A stretch of 41,813 nt of DNA from Saprospiraceae bacterium (GCA_029252685.1 JAQXAY010000286.1:1-41813), one strand, 5' to 3'. Positions 7,828 through 17,009 are shown, counted from the first letter of the stretch. Notes: a model not told the origin generated them from the letters alone. Program-made: numbers and translations.

Positions 7828-9856
7828 ATTTAACAACCTTATCTAAAAGATTTTCGTCTGTAAGATTTGGTATAGTAACCTTCAGATTTGGATTTTGATC
7901 CATGGCCCGTTTGATAGCAAAAATTGCTTCCTCATTTCTTGCCCAACTTCTCCGAGCAATGCCATTATTAACGTCCCAATGCAGCATTGAACTTAAGCGT
8001 CTCTCACTATCTGAGGAGCCGTCAATAAGCATCCCAAATCCTCCGTTGATTACTTCACCCCAGCCAACACCACCGCCATTGTGAATAGACACCCATGTTG
8101 CTCCTCGGAAGCTATCTCCAATCACATTTTGGATAGCCATATCCGCAGTGAATCTCGATCCGTCATAGATGTTAGACGTTTCTCTAAATGGAGAATCTGT
8201 ACCAGACACATCATGGTGATCTCTTCCAAGAACGACAGGACCTTTCAAGCGTCCATCTGCAATTGCATCATTGAATGCCTTTGCGATCTTGATTCGTCCT
8301 TCTGCATCAGCATAAAGAATTCTAGATTTGGATCCAACTACAGGTATGTTTACATCTGCAGCATCAATCCATGTTATATTATCTTGTAATTGGCCTTGTA
8401 TTTCTTTTGGAGCATCTTTTAAGATCTCTTTTAGCACATCTCCTGCAATCTTGTCTGTCATATCAAGATCTTCTTTTAGACCAGATGCGCAGACCCATCT
8501 AAAGGGTCCAAATCCATAGTCAAAACACATAGGACCCATGATGTCTTCTACATAGGATGGGTATTTGAATATTCCTTCTTCTTTATTTTTCCAGATATCA
8601 GCTCCGGCCTCACCCGCTTCTTTCAAAAATGCATTTCCATAGTCCCAAAAGTACATGCCTTTATCAACGAGTTTATTGATAGCGTCAACATGTCTTTTCA
8701 AAGTGTCTCTAACCTCTGCCATGAAACGGATTGGATTCTCATTCATCAGTTCTTCTGCCTCTTCAAATGAGTATCCGATCGGCGTATATCCAAGGTCATT
8801 GATATTGTGTAATGAGGTTTGATCTGAGCCCAGTTCTATTTTGACATCTCGCTCAACGAATTTTTCCCAAAGTTCAACAATATTACCATGGTAGATAAGC
8901 GCAATAGCCTCTTTGCTGGCTTTACATGCTAACATGCGATCCGTGAGGGCATCTGCATCTTTATAGACATTTTCTTCAAGGATGTAGCCGTCTGTGATAC
9001 GTTGTTTAACGGCATCATCATCAGTTTCTGCAATCACTCCAACAGCTCCAGTTATTATAGCGGCAAGTGCTTGAGCACCGGACATTCCGCCTAGGCCGGA
9101 TGTGATGTAGCAAGCTCCTGCAAGATTATCTTCTCCTAATCCCATCTTTCTTCCTGCATTAAGAAGTGTGATGGTTGTTCCGTGGACGATACCCTGTGGG
9201 CCAATATACATGAATGAACCAGCAGTCATCTGTCCATAGGAAGTTACTCCTAAGGCATTGTATTTATTCCAGTCTTCTTTTTTTGAATAATTAGGGATCA
9301 TCATACCGTTAGTGACAACTACCCTCGGTGCATCTTTATGTGATGGGAAAAGGCCCATAGGATGGCCTGAGTACAATACCAATGTTTGCTCATCATTCAT
9401 CTCTGCAAGATATTTCATGCAAAGTCTATACTGAGCCCAATTTTGGAATACAGCACCATTCCCGCCATAGGTGATTAGTTCATGTGGGTGTTTTGCAATG
9501 GTGTAATCCAGGTTGTTTTGGATCATTAGCATTATAGATGCTGCCTGCTTAGATTTAGCTGGATAATCTTCGATTGGTCGAGCCTCCATGGTATATTCAG
9601 GACGCAGTCTATACATGTATATACGACCATATTTATCAAGTTCTTGCATGAATTCTGGTGCAAGGATTTCATGGTGTTCTTCAGGGAAATACCGAAGGGC
9701 ATTTGCCAAGGCAAGTTTTCTCTCTTTGAGCGTGAGTACATCTTTGATGACTCTTCTTGGAGCATGACTTACCTGTGCATCAAGTGTTTGAGCCGCTGGT
9801 AGATGTTCTGGTATTCCTTCTAGAATAGAATCTTGAAATTGACTGACAGTCTGCAT
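7826..9856 (-). CDS. hutU: Urocanate hydratase, long (animal-like) form
   Basis: 676 aa. It hydrates urocanate to imidazolonepropionate, the second step of histidine breakdown, using tightly bound NAD+. The NAD-binding TSGLGGMSGAQA, MGPMCFDYGFGPFRWVCASG and GATWVSIHNGGGVGWGE signatures are intact, as is SRDHHD-like GRDHHDVSGTDSPFRE. Common bacterial HutU proteins have about 555 residues; this one has an extra N-terminal segment (ALRYFPEEHHEILAPEF) and internal additions, giving the same length as animal urocanase. No other hut gene is adjacent, so histidase, imidazolonepropionase and the last step must be encoded elsewhere. It stands alone between a terminator and the sigma-factor unit. Confidence 0.96.
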   Translation of the reverse strand: MQTVSQFQDSILEGIPEHLPAAQTLDAQVSHAPRRVIKDVLTLKERKLALANALRYFPEEHHEILAPEFMQELDKYGRIYMYRLRPEYTMEARPIEDYPAKSKQAASIMLMIQNNLDYTIAKHPHELITYGGNGAVFQNWAQYRLCMKYLAEMNDEQTLVLYSGHPMGLFPSHKDAPRVVVTNGMMIPNYSKKEDWNKYNALGVTSYGQMTAGSFMYIGPQGIVHGTTITLLNAGRKMGLGEDNLAGACYITSGLGGMSGAQALAAIITGAVGVIAETDDDAVKQRITDGYILEENVYKDADALTDRMLACKASKEAIALIYHGNIVELWEKFVERDVKIELGSDQTSLHNINDLGYTPIGYSFEEAEELMNENPIRFMAEVRDTLKRHVDAINKLVDKGMYFWDYGNAFLKEAGEAGADIWKNKEEGIFKYPSYVEDIMGPMCFDYGFGPFRWVCASGLKEDLDMTDKIAGDVLKEILKDAPKEIQGQLQDNITWIDAADVNIPVVGSKSRILYADAEGRIKIAKAFNDAIADGRLKGPVVLGRDHHDVSGTDSPFRETSNIYDGSRFTADMAIQNVIGDSFRGATWVSIHNGGGVGWGEVINGGFGMLIDGSSDSERRLSSMLHWDVNNGIARRSWARNEEAIFAIKRAMDQNPNLKVTIPNLTDENLLDKVVK

Positions 9857-9950
9857 AAATCAAATAATTTAAGTTTTACAGACTCAAAAATAGTCAAAAC
9901 TTTAAAGCTTATGGGCTTTGGACCTATATATTGACCAAATACTTGCTTTT

Positions 9951-11066
9951 CTATTTCAATTTGTATTTAAGGCCTAATCCGAAGGAATAGTTATTGAATA
10001 ATTTGGGGTCTAATGCTGGTGTTGAAGAGCCGTATCGACCAGTAATATTTAAGCTGATTCTTTTGGATAGCTCTCTGTTGATAGCTGTATAGATCCCCCA
10101 ATTATTACCTCTTACACCTTGTTGAGGAATTATTTGCTCATAGAATAAGCCACTTTCGAAATTCCACTTTTTAACTTTTACTATAGCCGAGACTCCAAGG
10201 TTATTGCTGAAGATGAAGTTTCTTGTAAAGTTGCTGTAGCTGTTTCTGAGGTCAGCCTCGGAGGAAATAGATATATAAGAACTAGTGTCTTCGTTTATTG
10301 ATATTATATTAGAACTATCTTCCAAGGCCAACAGCTTATTGTTAGATCTGCTATTGTAAGCGGAAAGGGTATAATTGAAATTCAAGGATATCTTTTTATT
10401 TAGAACTTTACATACGTTAATACCCGAATATAGACGATTGTTGAAATTCGTAAACAGTAGTAATGAGTTCGGTAATCTCTCATATCCAGCTTGTAAATCT
10501 AAGTGCCATAGCTTAGTACCAGTATTCTTAATTTCTAAGGCAGGAATCATGGGCTCAATAGTGAGCTCGGGTATTTTATTTGCTATCGTATTTATTAAAC
10601 TAGGTCTTACTAATCGGGTAGTTTGTTTCTGCTGAATAAAATGTTTACGATTGGGTATTTGGGGACTTACGGATATTTTACGATAGTCTTTTTTTGTGAT
10701 TAGCGGATTAGATAACTCATAGATATCGTTTGAAAATTTAGTTTTGTTGTTTTCTAGTGTTGTATTTGTGATTCTATTACTTATTTGTTTTTCAATCCCG
10801 AAACCAGGTTTTGTGTTTAAGCTTAGGCTGTCAAGTTTTATTGTATTTGAAGTACCTAAAGTAGCTACTACAAGTACAGCAATGATCCCAAGGGATCTAA
10901 AAATACCCTGTCCTGATATTCCATTTCGAGAAGGTGCTAGGCCACCTGTGGCTTTATCCTCGTCTTCATTCAGGAGCATTTCCATCTTATTCCAGCTATC
11001 TTCAGAAAAAGGATAGTTGAGATCTGCTAATTTTCGTTCTATGTTTGAATTCCCTCCTTTTTTCAT
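9951..11066 (-). CDS. Single-helix membrane protein with C-terminal beta-barrel-like region, ECF sigma partner
   Basis: 371 aa. Residues 1-50 are charged and look cytoplasmic, with the pattern KLADLNYPFSEDSWNKMEMLL (Trp25); one hydrophobic helix follows (about 56-73); then a polar linker; from about 199 to the end the sequence alternates in short beta-strand-like, aromatic-ended stretches, finishing in FGLGLKYKLK, as in small outer-membrane barrels. The start overlaps the sigma factor stop by four bases (ATGA), so the two are translationally coupled. By position and N-terminal layout it is probably the anti-sigma factor for 11063-11623. A second unit of the same design is at 39654-41490. No known anti-sigma domain is recognised by eye; the role is inferred. 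Confidence 0.65.
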   Translation of the reverse strand: MKKGGNSNIERKLADLNYPFSEDSWNKMEMLLNEDEDKATGGLAPSRNGISGQGIFRSLGIIAVLVVATLGTSNTIKLDSLSLNTKPGFGIEKQISNRITNTTLENNKTKFSNDIYELSNPLITKKDYRKISVSPQIPNRKHFIQQKQTTRLVRPSLINTIANKIPELTIEPMIPALEIKNTGTKLWHLDLQAGYERLPNSLLLFTNFNNRLYSGINVCKVLNKKISLNFNYTLSAYNSRSNNKLLALEDSSNIISINEDTSSYISISSEADLRNSYSNFTRNFIFSNNLGVSAIVKVKKWNFESGLFYEQIIPQQGVRGNNWGIYTAINRELSKRISLNITGRYGSSTPALDPKLFNNYSFGLGLKYKLK

Positions 11067-11623
11067 CCCCTATTAGTTTCAGTCAAATAATATGCTAGTT
11101 TTTTCTTCAACAATTTTCTTCCCTGTGAAACATGCCATTTTGAAGTGCCTTCAGGAATAGATAGTTTTTTTGCTATCTCATGGTGTTTGTAACCTTCTAT
11201 TGTATAAAGATTGAAAACTACATTAGTCAATCCAGGTAGTGTTTGTATAGCCTTTAAGAGGTCCTCTGCTTTTAGCTTATCTAATACATTTTCCGTAAGT
11301 GCTGGTTCTTGTATTTCTTCTATTTGAAGTTGATTACTATGTTTCTTATTCTTTCTTATTTCATCAAGCGCGGAGTTGATCACTATTCTTTTAACCCATC
11401 CGTAGAAGCTATGCTCCTTATTGTGGCTTTCAATTTTAGTAAAGACTTTTAGAAAGCTATTATTAAGGATAAATGTTGCCATATCCTCATCTTTTGAATA
11501 GCGTAATGCAACGGCAAACATAGAGCTATACATTTGCTTGTATAGATACTTTTGAGCCAGTCGATCCTTTCGGATGCAACCTTCTACAAGTTCCTCTAGT
11601 GTGCTTTGATCGTTGAATTTCAT
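11063..11623 (-). CDS. ECF-type RNA polymerase sigma factor
   Basis: 186 aa with sigma region 2 (about 20-90, including YSKDEDMATFILNNSFLKVF and FYGWVKRIVINSALDEIR) and region 4 (about 120-180: LPGLTNVVFNLYTIEGYKHHEI, then a helix-turn-helix ending VSQGRKLLKKKL). Region 2.2 is less canonical than usual, with ATFILNNSF in place of the common LLQETF-like stretch. It heads a two-gene unit with the membrane/barrel protein at 9951-11066. It probably directs RNA polymerase to a small envelope-related regulon; its targets cannot be read from this window. Confidence 0.92.
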   Translation of the reverse strand: MKFNDQSTLEELVEGCIRKDRLAQKYLYKQMYSSMFAVALRYSKDEDMATFILNNSFLKVFTKIESHNKEHSFYGWVKRIVINSALDEIRKNKKHSNQLQIEEIQEPALTENVLDKLKAEDLLKAIQTLPGLTNVVFNLYTIEGYKHHEIAKKLSIPEGTSKWHVSQGRKLLKKKLAYYLTETNRG

Positions 11624-11680
11624 AAATTCCTATTCACCCTAATGACGTTGAATGCAATTAAAGGGTTGGAATAAAATAAA

Positions 11681-11709
11681 AAAAGTTGGCTATGCAGCCA
11701 ACTTTTTAA
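11681..11709 (-). terminator. Terminator of the VOC gene
   Basis: Stem GTTGGCT/AGCCAAC (11685-11691 with 11696-11702) with a 4-base loop. On the minus strand it is followed by T7, and it overlaps the VOC stop codon region. Confidence 0.85.
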
Positions 11710-12776
11710 TCTTTTACTCGATTCATTGCTAGTAATTTAAGCATCCAATTTGGTAATGCTTTTGAAGGTTTTCTTTTTCTTAGATCGAGAAACCAACCAA
11801 TTTTTTTTGCAATTGGAATTTTATGGGTCTCCACAAACTCTATGAGTGCTCCGTCTGGGTCTTCGATATATGCAAAGTTTCCAGCAGCTTCTCCCATATC
11901 AAACGAATCCATTGCTGCTGAACTATCCACCGTAAAAGGATGGCCTAGTTTGGCACATTTGTCACGTAGTTCAGGCATGCCCTTTATGTCAAAGCATAAA
12001 TGGATATATCCCAGATCTCCCCACAACCTATCTTTGAAGATTAACTGTGGTGTTCGATCTAGAGCTTGTACCAATTCAATTTGGGATTGGCCAAGCATAT
12101 TTGAGAATGGGCCTTGTCTTTCCTGACTATGCGCAAGCAATACACGACGATATTTTTTATCTCCAGATGCTAGTGGCTTAAGATCTTCAAAATGATCGGT
12201 ATCGTCACTAAGTATCGTGTCATAACCGAGTATCTCCTTATAAAATTTTAAGGATTTTTCCATGTCGCTTACACCGATTATGCAACCGTAAGAACCACCG
12301 AAGTAGTCGCCATTTCTTCTAAACCAGTTATTAGATTCTACAGCCTCAAAAATGTTGCCATAGGGGTCTTTCGCGAAAAAGTGCTTTTTGCCATTTGTAT
12401 TCATGGAAACTGATCCTAATAGGTCAACGCCTTTAGCATCAAGATCTGCATATGCTTTATCTACATCTGTGCATTTAAATTTGTTGATATTAAGTCCTAG
12501 GTCTCCAAGCTGAATTTCAAATGCTGCTGGCTGGGGCGTTCTTCCAACATATTGCCAGATTTCAAGGCCACCGCCTCCTTGTCCGCTTAAGGCAAGAATA
12601 GCATGTCTTGATTGTGGTTGGTTAGCGGTATAGGGAAGCATTAGTTTTGCTTCCGCTGCCTCCTCGAACATTTTGATATCTACTTTTAGGGTTTTCCTAT
12701 ACCAATCAAATGCTTCTTGAACATTTGGGATACCTATCCCCATTTGCTGGATACCAGAAATTAATGGTAAACTCAT
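11706..12776 (-). CDS. Double VOC (glyoxalase/dioxygenase-fold) protein
   Basis: 356 aa with two VOC modules: residues about 7-150 (GIGIPNVQEAFDWYRKTL ... KDPYGNIFEAVES) and about 160-325 (YGCIIGVSDMEKSLKFYKEILGY ... DPDGALIEFVETH), then a basic tail. Each module ends in the usual Glu metal ligand; the His normally opening a module is replaced in module 1 (QQMGIGI), while module 2 has a candidate in GYIHLCFD. The superfamily includes glyoxalase I, extradiol dioxygenases and antibiotic-binding proteins, so the substrate is open. It lies just downstream of the CapB-like gene, but a terminator separates them, so a shared pathway is possible but not shown. Confidence 0.8.
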   Translation of the reverse strand: MSLPLISGIQQMGIGIPNVQEAFDWYRKTLKVDIKMFEEAAEAKLMLPYTANQPQSRHAILALSGQGGGGLEIWQYVGRTPQPAAFEIQLGDLGLNINKFKCTDVDKAYADLDAKGVDLLGSVSMNTNGKKHFFAKDPYGNIFEAVESNNWFRRNGDYFGGSYGCIIGVSDMEKSLKFYKEILGYDTILSDDTDHFEDLKPLASGDKKYRRVLLAHSQERQGPFSNMLGQSQIELVQALDRTPQLIFKDRLWGDLGYIHLCFDIKGMPELRDKCAKLGHPFTVDSSAAMDSFDMGEAAGNFAYIEDPDGALIEFVETHKIPIAKKIGWFLDLRKRKPSKALPNWMLKLLAMNRVKD

Positions 12777-12787
12777 TGGTCAATAAT

Positions 12788-12820
12788 TAAAAAAGCGATA
12801 CTGTGGAGGGTATCGCTTTT
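12788..12820 (-). terminator. Terminator of the CapB-like gene
   Basis: Stem AAAAGCGATAC/GTATCGCTTTT (12791-12801 with 12810-12820), an 8-base loop, and a T run on the minus strand. The VOC gene begins just after it. Confidence 0.88.
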
Positions 12821-12843
12821 AGTATTTTATTAAATAGTAAAGC

Positions 12844-14082
12844 CTAGCTCTGGTGCATTACGTTGTCATACGCTCCAGACTCTAGCTTTTGCTTAATGTC
12901 TTTGAAGGCTACAAGCGTTCTGTCGATATCCTCCTGGTTATGTACAGCAGTTGGAATTAGACGAAGAAGGATCATGCCTTTAGGAATTACTGGGTATGTT
13001 ACGATCGAACAGAAGATACCGTGATTCTCTCTAAGATCCTTAACTAATACCATTGCATGCATTTCATCACCTTCAAGATATACTGGAGTCACACATGAGT
13101 TTGTGTTACCAATATCAAAGCCTTCTGCTTTAAGGGCAGATTGAAGTGCATCAACATTTTTCCAAAGGTTTGCTTTGAACTCAGGTTGAGTTCTCAACAT
13201 TTCAAGACGCTTAATGTTACCTTTTACTACTGGCATAGCCAATGATTTGGCAAACATTTGCGATCTCATATTATACTTCAGGAATTCAATTACATTCTTA
13301 TCACCTGCAAGGAAAGCACCGAAGCTCGCCATTGATTTTGCAAATGTTGAGAAGTAGATGTCTATGTCATCCTGAACACCTTGCTCTTCACCAGCACCAG
13401 CACCAGTCTCACCAAGTGTTCCGAATCCATGCGCATCATCTACAAGAAGTCTGAATTCAAATTTATCTTTAAGGTCAACTATCTCTCTTAATTTTCCTTG
13501 ATCACCACGCATTCCGAATACACCTTCAGAGATCACTAAGATAGAACCACCAGTCTTTTCGATCATAGCAGTTGCACGCTCAAGATTTTTCTCAAGGCTT
13601 TCCATGTTGTTGTGCTCAAAAGCGAATCGCTTACCGTGATGCATACGAACACCATCTACAATACAAGCATGACTTTCTGAATCGTATACAACTACATCTT
13701 GACGATCAAGTAGTGCGTCGATAGCAGACATAATACCTTGGTAACCGAAGTTTACAAGTACAGCTGTTTCTTTTTTAACGAAGTCAGCTAATTGCGTTTC
13801 AAGTACACCATGCAGGTCTGTATTACCAGACATCATCCTTGCACCCATAGGGTAGGCAATACCAAATTCAGCAGCAGCTTCGCCGTCTACCTTTCTAATC
13901 TCAGGGTGGTTTCCTAAACCTAAGTAATTGTTGATACTCCAACAAACAACTTCTTTCCCGTTGAAGTGCATACGATTAGACAATTCCCCTTCTAGTTTTG
14001 GGAAAATGTAATATCCCTCAGCGACGTCCGCAAATTTCCCTAGCGGTCCTCTATTTTTTCTAATCTTTTCAAACAAATCCAT
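12844..14082 (-). CDS. Alpha-oxoamine synthase, probable cysteate fatty acyltransferase (CapB-like)
   Basis: 412 aa from the ATG at 14082 (MDLFEKIRKNRGPLGKF). The frame runs open to 14190, but those 36 extra residues do not resemble the family. It is a PLP-dependent enzyme of the serine palmitoyltransferase/KBL/AONS family: the glycine-rich NYLGLGNHPEIRK, SESHACIVDGVRMHHG, VDDAHGFGTLGETG and the PLP-lysine motif STFAKSMASFGAF (Lys249) are all present. These enzymes condense an amino acid with an acyl thioester and release CO2. In gliding Bacteroidota one subgroup uses cysteate to make the capnine backbone. The neighbouring upstream cysteine-synthase-like gene, which could supply cysteate, makes that activity more likely here than sphingolipid or biotin synthesis. 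Substrate assignment is inferred from context. Confidence 0.75.
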   Translation of the reverse strand: MDLFEKIRKNRGPLGKFADVAEGYYIFPKLEGELSNRMHFNGKEVVCWSINNYLGLGNHPEIRKVDGEAAAEFGIAYPMGARMMSGNTDLHGVLETQLADFVKKETAVLVNFGYQGIMSAIDALLDRQDVVVYDSESHACIVDGVRMHHGKRFAFEHNNMESLEKNLERATAMIEKTGGSILVISEGVFGMRGDQGKLREIVDLKDKFEFRLLVDDAHGFGTLGETGAGAGEEQGVQDDIDIYFSTFAKSMASFGAFLAGDKNVIEFLKYNMRSQMFAKSLAMPVVKGNIKRLEMLRTQPEFKANLWKNVDALQSALKAEGFDIGNTNSCVTPVYLEGDEMHAMVLVKDLRENHGIFCSIVTYPVIPKGMILLRLIPTAVHNQEDIDRTLVAFKDIKQKLESGAYDNVMHQS

Positions 14083-14315
14083 AGCAATAAAATTATTAAG
14101 TCCTGACCTTGAACGGTTTGAATAAAAGGCACATAAACTTAGTTCGGTAATTCTCAGTTCTGTAGACTCCAGTCTACTGAAAAAAATCAATGTAAAAATA
14201 GGTAATTATTCTACAAACTAAACTACTACTGCTTATAATTTTATGAAAGAGTGCTTTTAGATAGTATGAGACTTTACACAAATATTATAATACTTCAGTA
14301 TCGATAGGCTTCAAA

Positions 14316-14348
14316 ATAAAAAAGCCCCTTTTTAAAAGGAGCTTTTTT
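14316..14348 (-). terminator. Terminator of the CapA-like gene
   Basis: A long A/T-flanked hairpin, AAAAAAGC-CCCTTTT facing AAAAGGAGCTTTTTT with one G-A mismatch, ends in T6 on the minus strand just after the stop at 14350. Confidence 0.8.
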
Positions 14349-14349
14349 A

Positions 14350-15357
14350 TTACATGAATCCCTGTTCTTCCATCCAGGAGTCATTAAATATTTTTCCAAA
14401 GTATTTACTTCCGTGGTCTGAGAATAATACGACTACCACATCATCTTCGGAGAGTTGATCTGCACATTGCATGAGGCCTTTTAGCGCAGCACCTGCAGAA
14501 TATCCAACCAGGATACCTTCTTCTGATGCCAATTTCCTTGCCATCATTGCAGCTTCATCGTCTTTTACTTTCACAAATTCATCTACTCGATCAAATAATA
14601 CGTTGTCTGGAATGATGTTTTTTCCTACAGCTTCGAGTTTGTAAGGATAAATTTCTTCCGGATCAAATTCTCCAGTTTCGTGGTATTTTTTCAAAACAGA
14701 TCCATATGCATCAACACCAATGACCTTGATCAATGGGTTTTGGTCTTTCAAGTAAGAACCAGTTCCACATAGTGTTCCTCCAGTTCCACATGCTGCAATA
14801 TAATGAGTAACCTGTCCTTGAGTTTGATTCCAAACCTCAGGTCCAGTACTTGCGTAATGTGCCTTGTAATTATCTGTATTGTAATATTGGTTGATATAGA
14901 AAGAATTTTCTATCTCATTTTCTAAGCGTTTCGCCACAGAATAGTAAGACTTTGGATCATCCGATTTAACATTTGTTGGACAAATGATAAGTTCAGCGCC
15001 AATTGCCTTTAGGGCCTGTCTTTTTTCTGTTGATATTTTTTCTGGAGCAGTAAGTATACATTTATACCCTTTTACAGCACAGGTCATAGCAACGCTGAAG
15101 CCTGTATTGCCTGATGTAGATTCTATGATAGTGCCTCCTGGTTTGATAACCCCTCTTTCCTCTGCAGCTTCTATTGTATGAATAGCTATTCTATCCTTCG
15201 CACTTAAGCCAGGATTGAATGATTCTATCTTTGCGTATACTGTACAAGGAAGATCTTTGCAAATTCTGTTCAGGCGAACCAATGGAGTGTTTCCAACAGT
15301 GTCTAGAATAGATGCGTGCCTTCCGTGAATACTAACTGGCTTTTTACTTACTAACAT
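14350..15357 (-). CDS. Cysteine-synthase-family PLP enzyme, probable cysteate synthase (CapA-like)
   Basis: 335 aa, fold-type II PLP enzyme. The PLP lysine is Lys54 in NPGLSAKDRI; the substrate loop is STSGNTG; the phosphate-binding loop is CGTGGTLCGTGSYL; GYSAGAALKGL comes near the C-terminus. Ordinary O-acetylserine sulfhydrylases have NPagSVKDR before the lysine; the GLSA variant here suggests a shifted specificity. In capnine-producing Bacteroidota, CapA makes L-cysteate from O-phosphoserine and sulfite, and CapB then acylates it. The two genes are adjacent here, in the order CapA-like then CapB-like, each with its own terminator. Cysteine or cystathionine synthesis remains the alternative. 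Confidence 0.72.
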   Translation of the reverse strand: MLVSKKPVSIHGRHASILDTVGNTPLVRLNRICKDLPCTVYAKIESFNPGLSAKDRIAIHTIEAAEERGVIKPGGTIIESTSGNTGFSVAMTCAVKGYKCILTAPEKISTEKRQALKAIGAELIICPTNVKSDDPKSYYSVAKRLENEIENSFYINQYYNTDNYKAHYASTGPEVWNQTQGQVTHYIAACGTGGTLCGTGSYLKDQNPLIKVIGVDAYGSVLKKYHETGEFDPEEIYPYKLEAVGKNIIPDNVLFDRVDEFVKVKDDEAAMMARKLASEEGILVGYSAGAALKGLMQCADQLSEDDVVVVLFSDHGSKYFGKIFNDSWMEEQGFM

Positions 15358-15552
15358 GCTTTAGTAGTTTATTTTCAGATTGTAAAATTAAGCATCTTGG
15401 CTAAGACTTGAAAAATATTTAATTGTTTTGTTGTTTTTTTTGTCAATATCTAAAAATAACACCTTTTTGTTAGATTTTATTTAAAATATCGGATTCTTGT
15501 TTGATTTTATTTAGTGTAAGCTTAACTGGGATTAAATTGAGCCTATAAATTT

Positions 15553-16995
15553 ATGGAAACTAAGTCAATGAATTTGTCCGGGTTTGTTATTTTTGAAGGG
15601 TTTAAAAATAAATACATGCCAAACCGCTTAATAACTTTTCTTGTTCCAGTTCTTTTTATAGTCTTTTGTTTCAAGATGGTAGACAATCAAAAGGCTGTTG
15701 ATAGAAAGGTCCATTATTTCCAATATGATCAGGCGGGTTACTACAGTTATCTACCTGCTGTCTTTATTTATAATCAGGATTGGACCTTTAGTTTTTTTGA
15801 TACCAACGGAATGAGTTCAGCTCAGTTTTTGAAAGATGTTAATGGAGTTCGTTTTAATAAATATCCAGTAGGGGTAAGTGTTTTACAGGCTCCATTTTTT
15901 TTGGGAGGACATCTTGTGGCTGGTTTGAATGGCGATGCTCAGAATGGATTCACAAAGCCTTATCGTAGGGCAGTTTTTTTAAGTGTATTATTCTACGTCA
16001 CTTTAGGGCTTTTAATTTTGAGGAATGTTTTGTCTAGGTATTTTTCCAACTGGACAGTCTTTTTTAGTTTGGGGGTTATTGCATTAGGGACTAATTTAAT
16101 CTTTTATACCACCCATGAACCTCTGATGTCCCATGCCTATTCTTTCTTTATTTTTTCTTGTCTAGTAATGCTTTCGGACCAGTATTACCGAACACAAAGA
16201 GGGCGTTATTTATTGTTGATGGGAGTCTGCGCAGGATTTGTACTGTTGACAAGGATTCCAAATGCGATTGTATTCTTAGTTCCAGTCCTATGGGGCATAG
16301 AAAGTAGAGCGAATTTAAAAGCGCGATTTTTATCCTTTTGGTCCAACCGCCTATCTGTTTTTGGTGCAATAGGTCTTACCTTCCTAGTATTTCTGCCGCA
16401 GCTACTTTATTACAAAGCGGTATTGGGGTCATTTTGGATAGATTCATATGGCAATGAACGCTTTTTCTTTGGAGATCCTTTGATTGGAAAACTCTTTTTT
16501 TCATTTCGTAAAGGGCTTTTGATTTACACACCTCTAGTTGGCTTTGCTTTTTTAGGATTATTCTTTTTGAAGCGCTTTTTCAAGGCAGGTTTTTTAGCGG
16601 TAACTACATACGTTATCATTCAATTATACCTAGTAAGTTCTTGGGGCTGTTGGTGGTATGGCGGTGGCTTTAGCATGCGGCCATTTGTAGAGAGCCTTGC
16701 TCTATTAATATTTCCTTTGGCAGCTCTTATAGAGTGGAGTCGATTAAGATATTGGTCAAAATTTGTTTTTGTAGGTTTATTAATCCCGTTTTTTTGGCTA
16801 CAGGAATTACATTTACATCAGTACTGCAAATCAATTATCCACAATGATTCTATGTCTAAGGAGTCTTATAAAGTTATTTTTGGTAAGCGTTACCCAATAG
16901 GACAGGAAGCCATGGATAAAAGGGAAGAATATCTTTTAAGGCCGGATCCAGGACGTGTAAATCACGATGCTGTGTTTCGAAAAGAAATGAAATAA
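15553..16995 (+). CDS. Polytopic membrane protein, GT-C glycosyltransferase-like
   Basis: 480 aa (459 from the alternative ATG at 15616, MPNRLITFLVP, which places the first helix right at the start and may be the true start). There are about ten to twelve hydrophobic segments. A loop after the first helix contains YDQAGYYSYLPAVF, which resembles the first periplasmic loop of GT-C enzymes that use polyprenyl-linked sugars, with an acidic residue as possible catalytic base. A second loop has the aromatic-rich GSFWIDSYGNERFFFGDP. No established family is certain. It ends 14 bases before the tricorn-like protease gene, so the two are likely co-transcribed; I see no functional reason for that pairing. 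Confidence 0.6.
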   Translation: METKSMNLSGFVIFEGFKNKYMPNRLITFLVPVLFIVFCFKMVDNQKAVDRKVHYFQYDQAGYYSYLPAVFIYNQDWTFSFFDTNGMSSAQFLKDVNGVRFNKYPVGVSVLQAPFFLGGHLVAGLNGDAQNGFTKPYRRAVFLSVLFYVTLGLLILRNVLSRYFSNWTVFFSLGVIALGTNLIFYTTHEPLMSHAYSFFIFSCLVMLSDQYYRTQRGRYLLLMGVCAGFVLLTRIPNAIVFLVPVLWGIESRANLKARFLSFWSNRLSVFGAIGLTFLVFLPQLLYYKAVLGSFWIDSYGNERFFFGDPLIGKLFFSFRKGLLIYTPLVGFAFLGLFFLKRFFKAGFLAVTTYVIIQLYLVSSWGCWWYGGGFSMRPFVESLALLIFPLAALIEWSRLRYWSKFVFVGLLIPFFWLQELHLHQYCKSIIHNDSMSKESYKVIFGKRYPIGQEAMDKREEYLLRPDPGRVNHDAVFRKEMK

Positions 16996-17009
16996 TTTAA
17001 CCATTTTAT

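Noticed and set aside
14083-14190. 36-residue N-terminal extension of the CapB-like enzyme
   Set aside because: The extension is not family-like, and the ATG at 14082 starts exactly at the conserved N-terminus.
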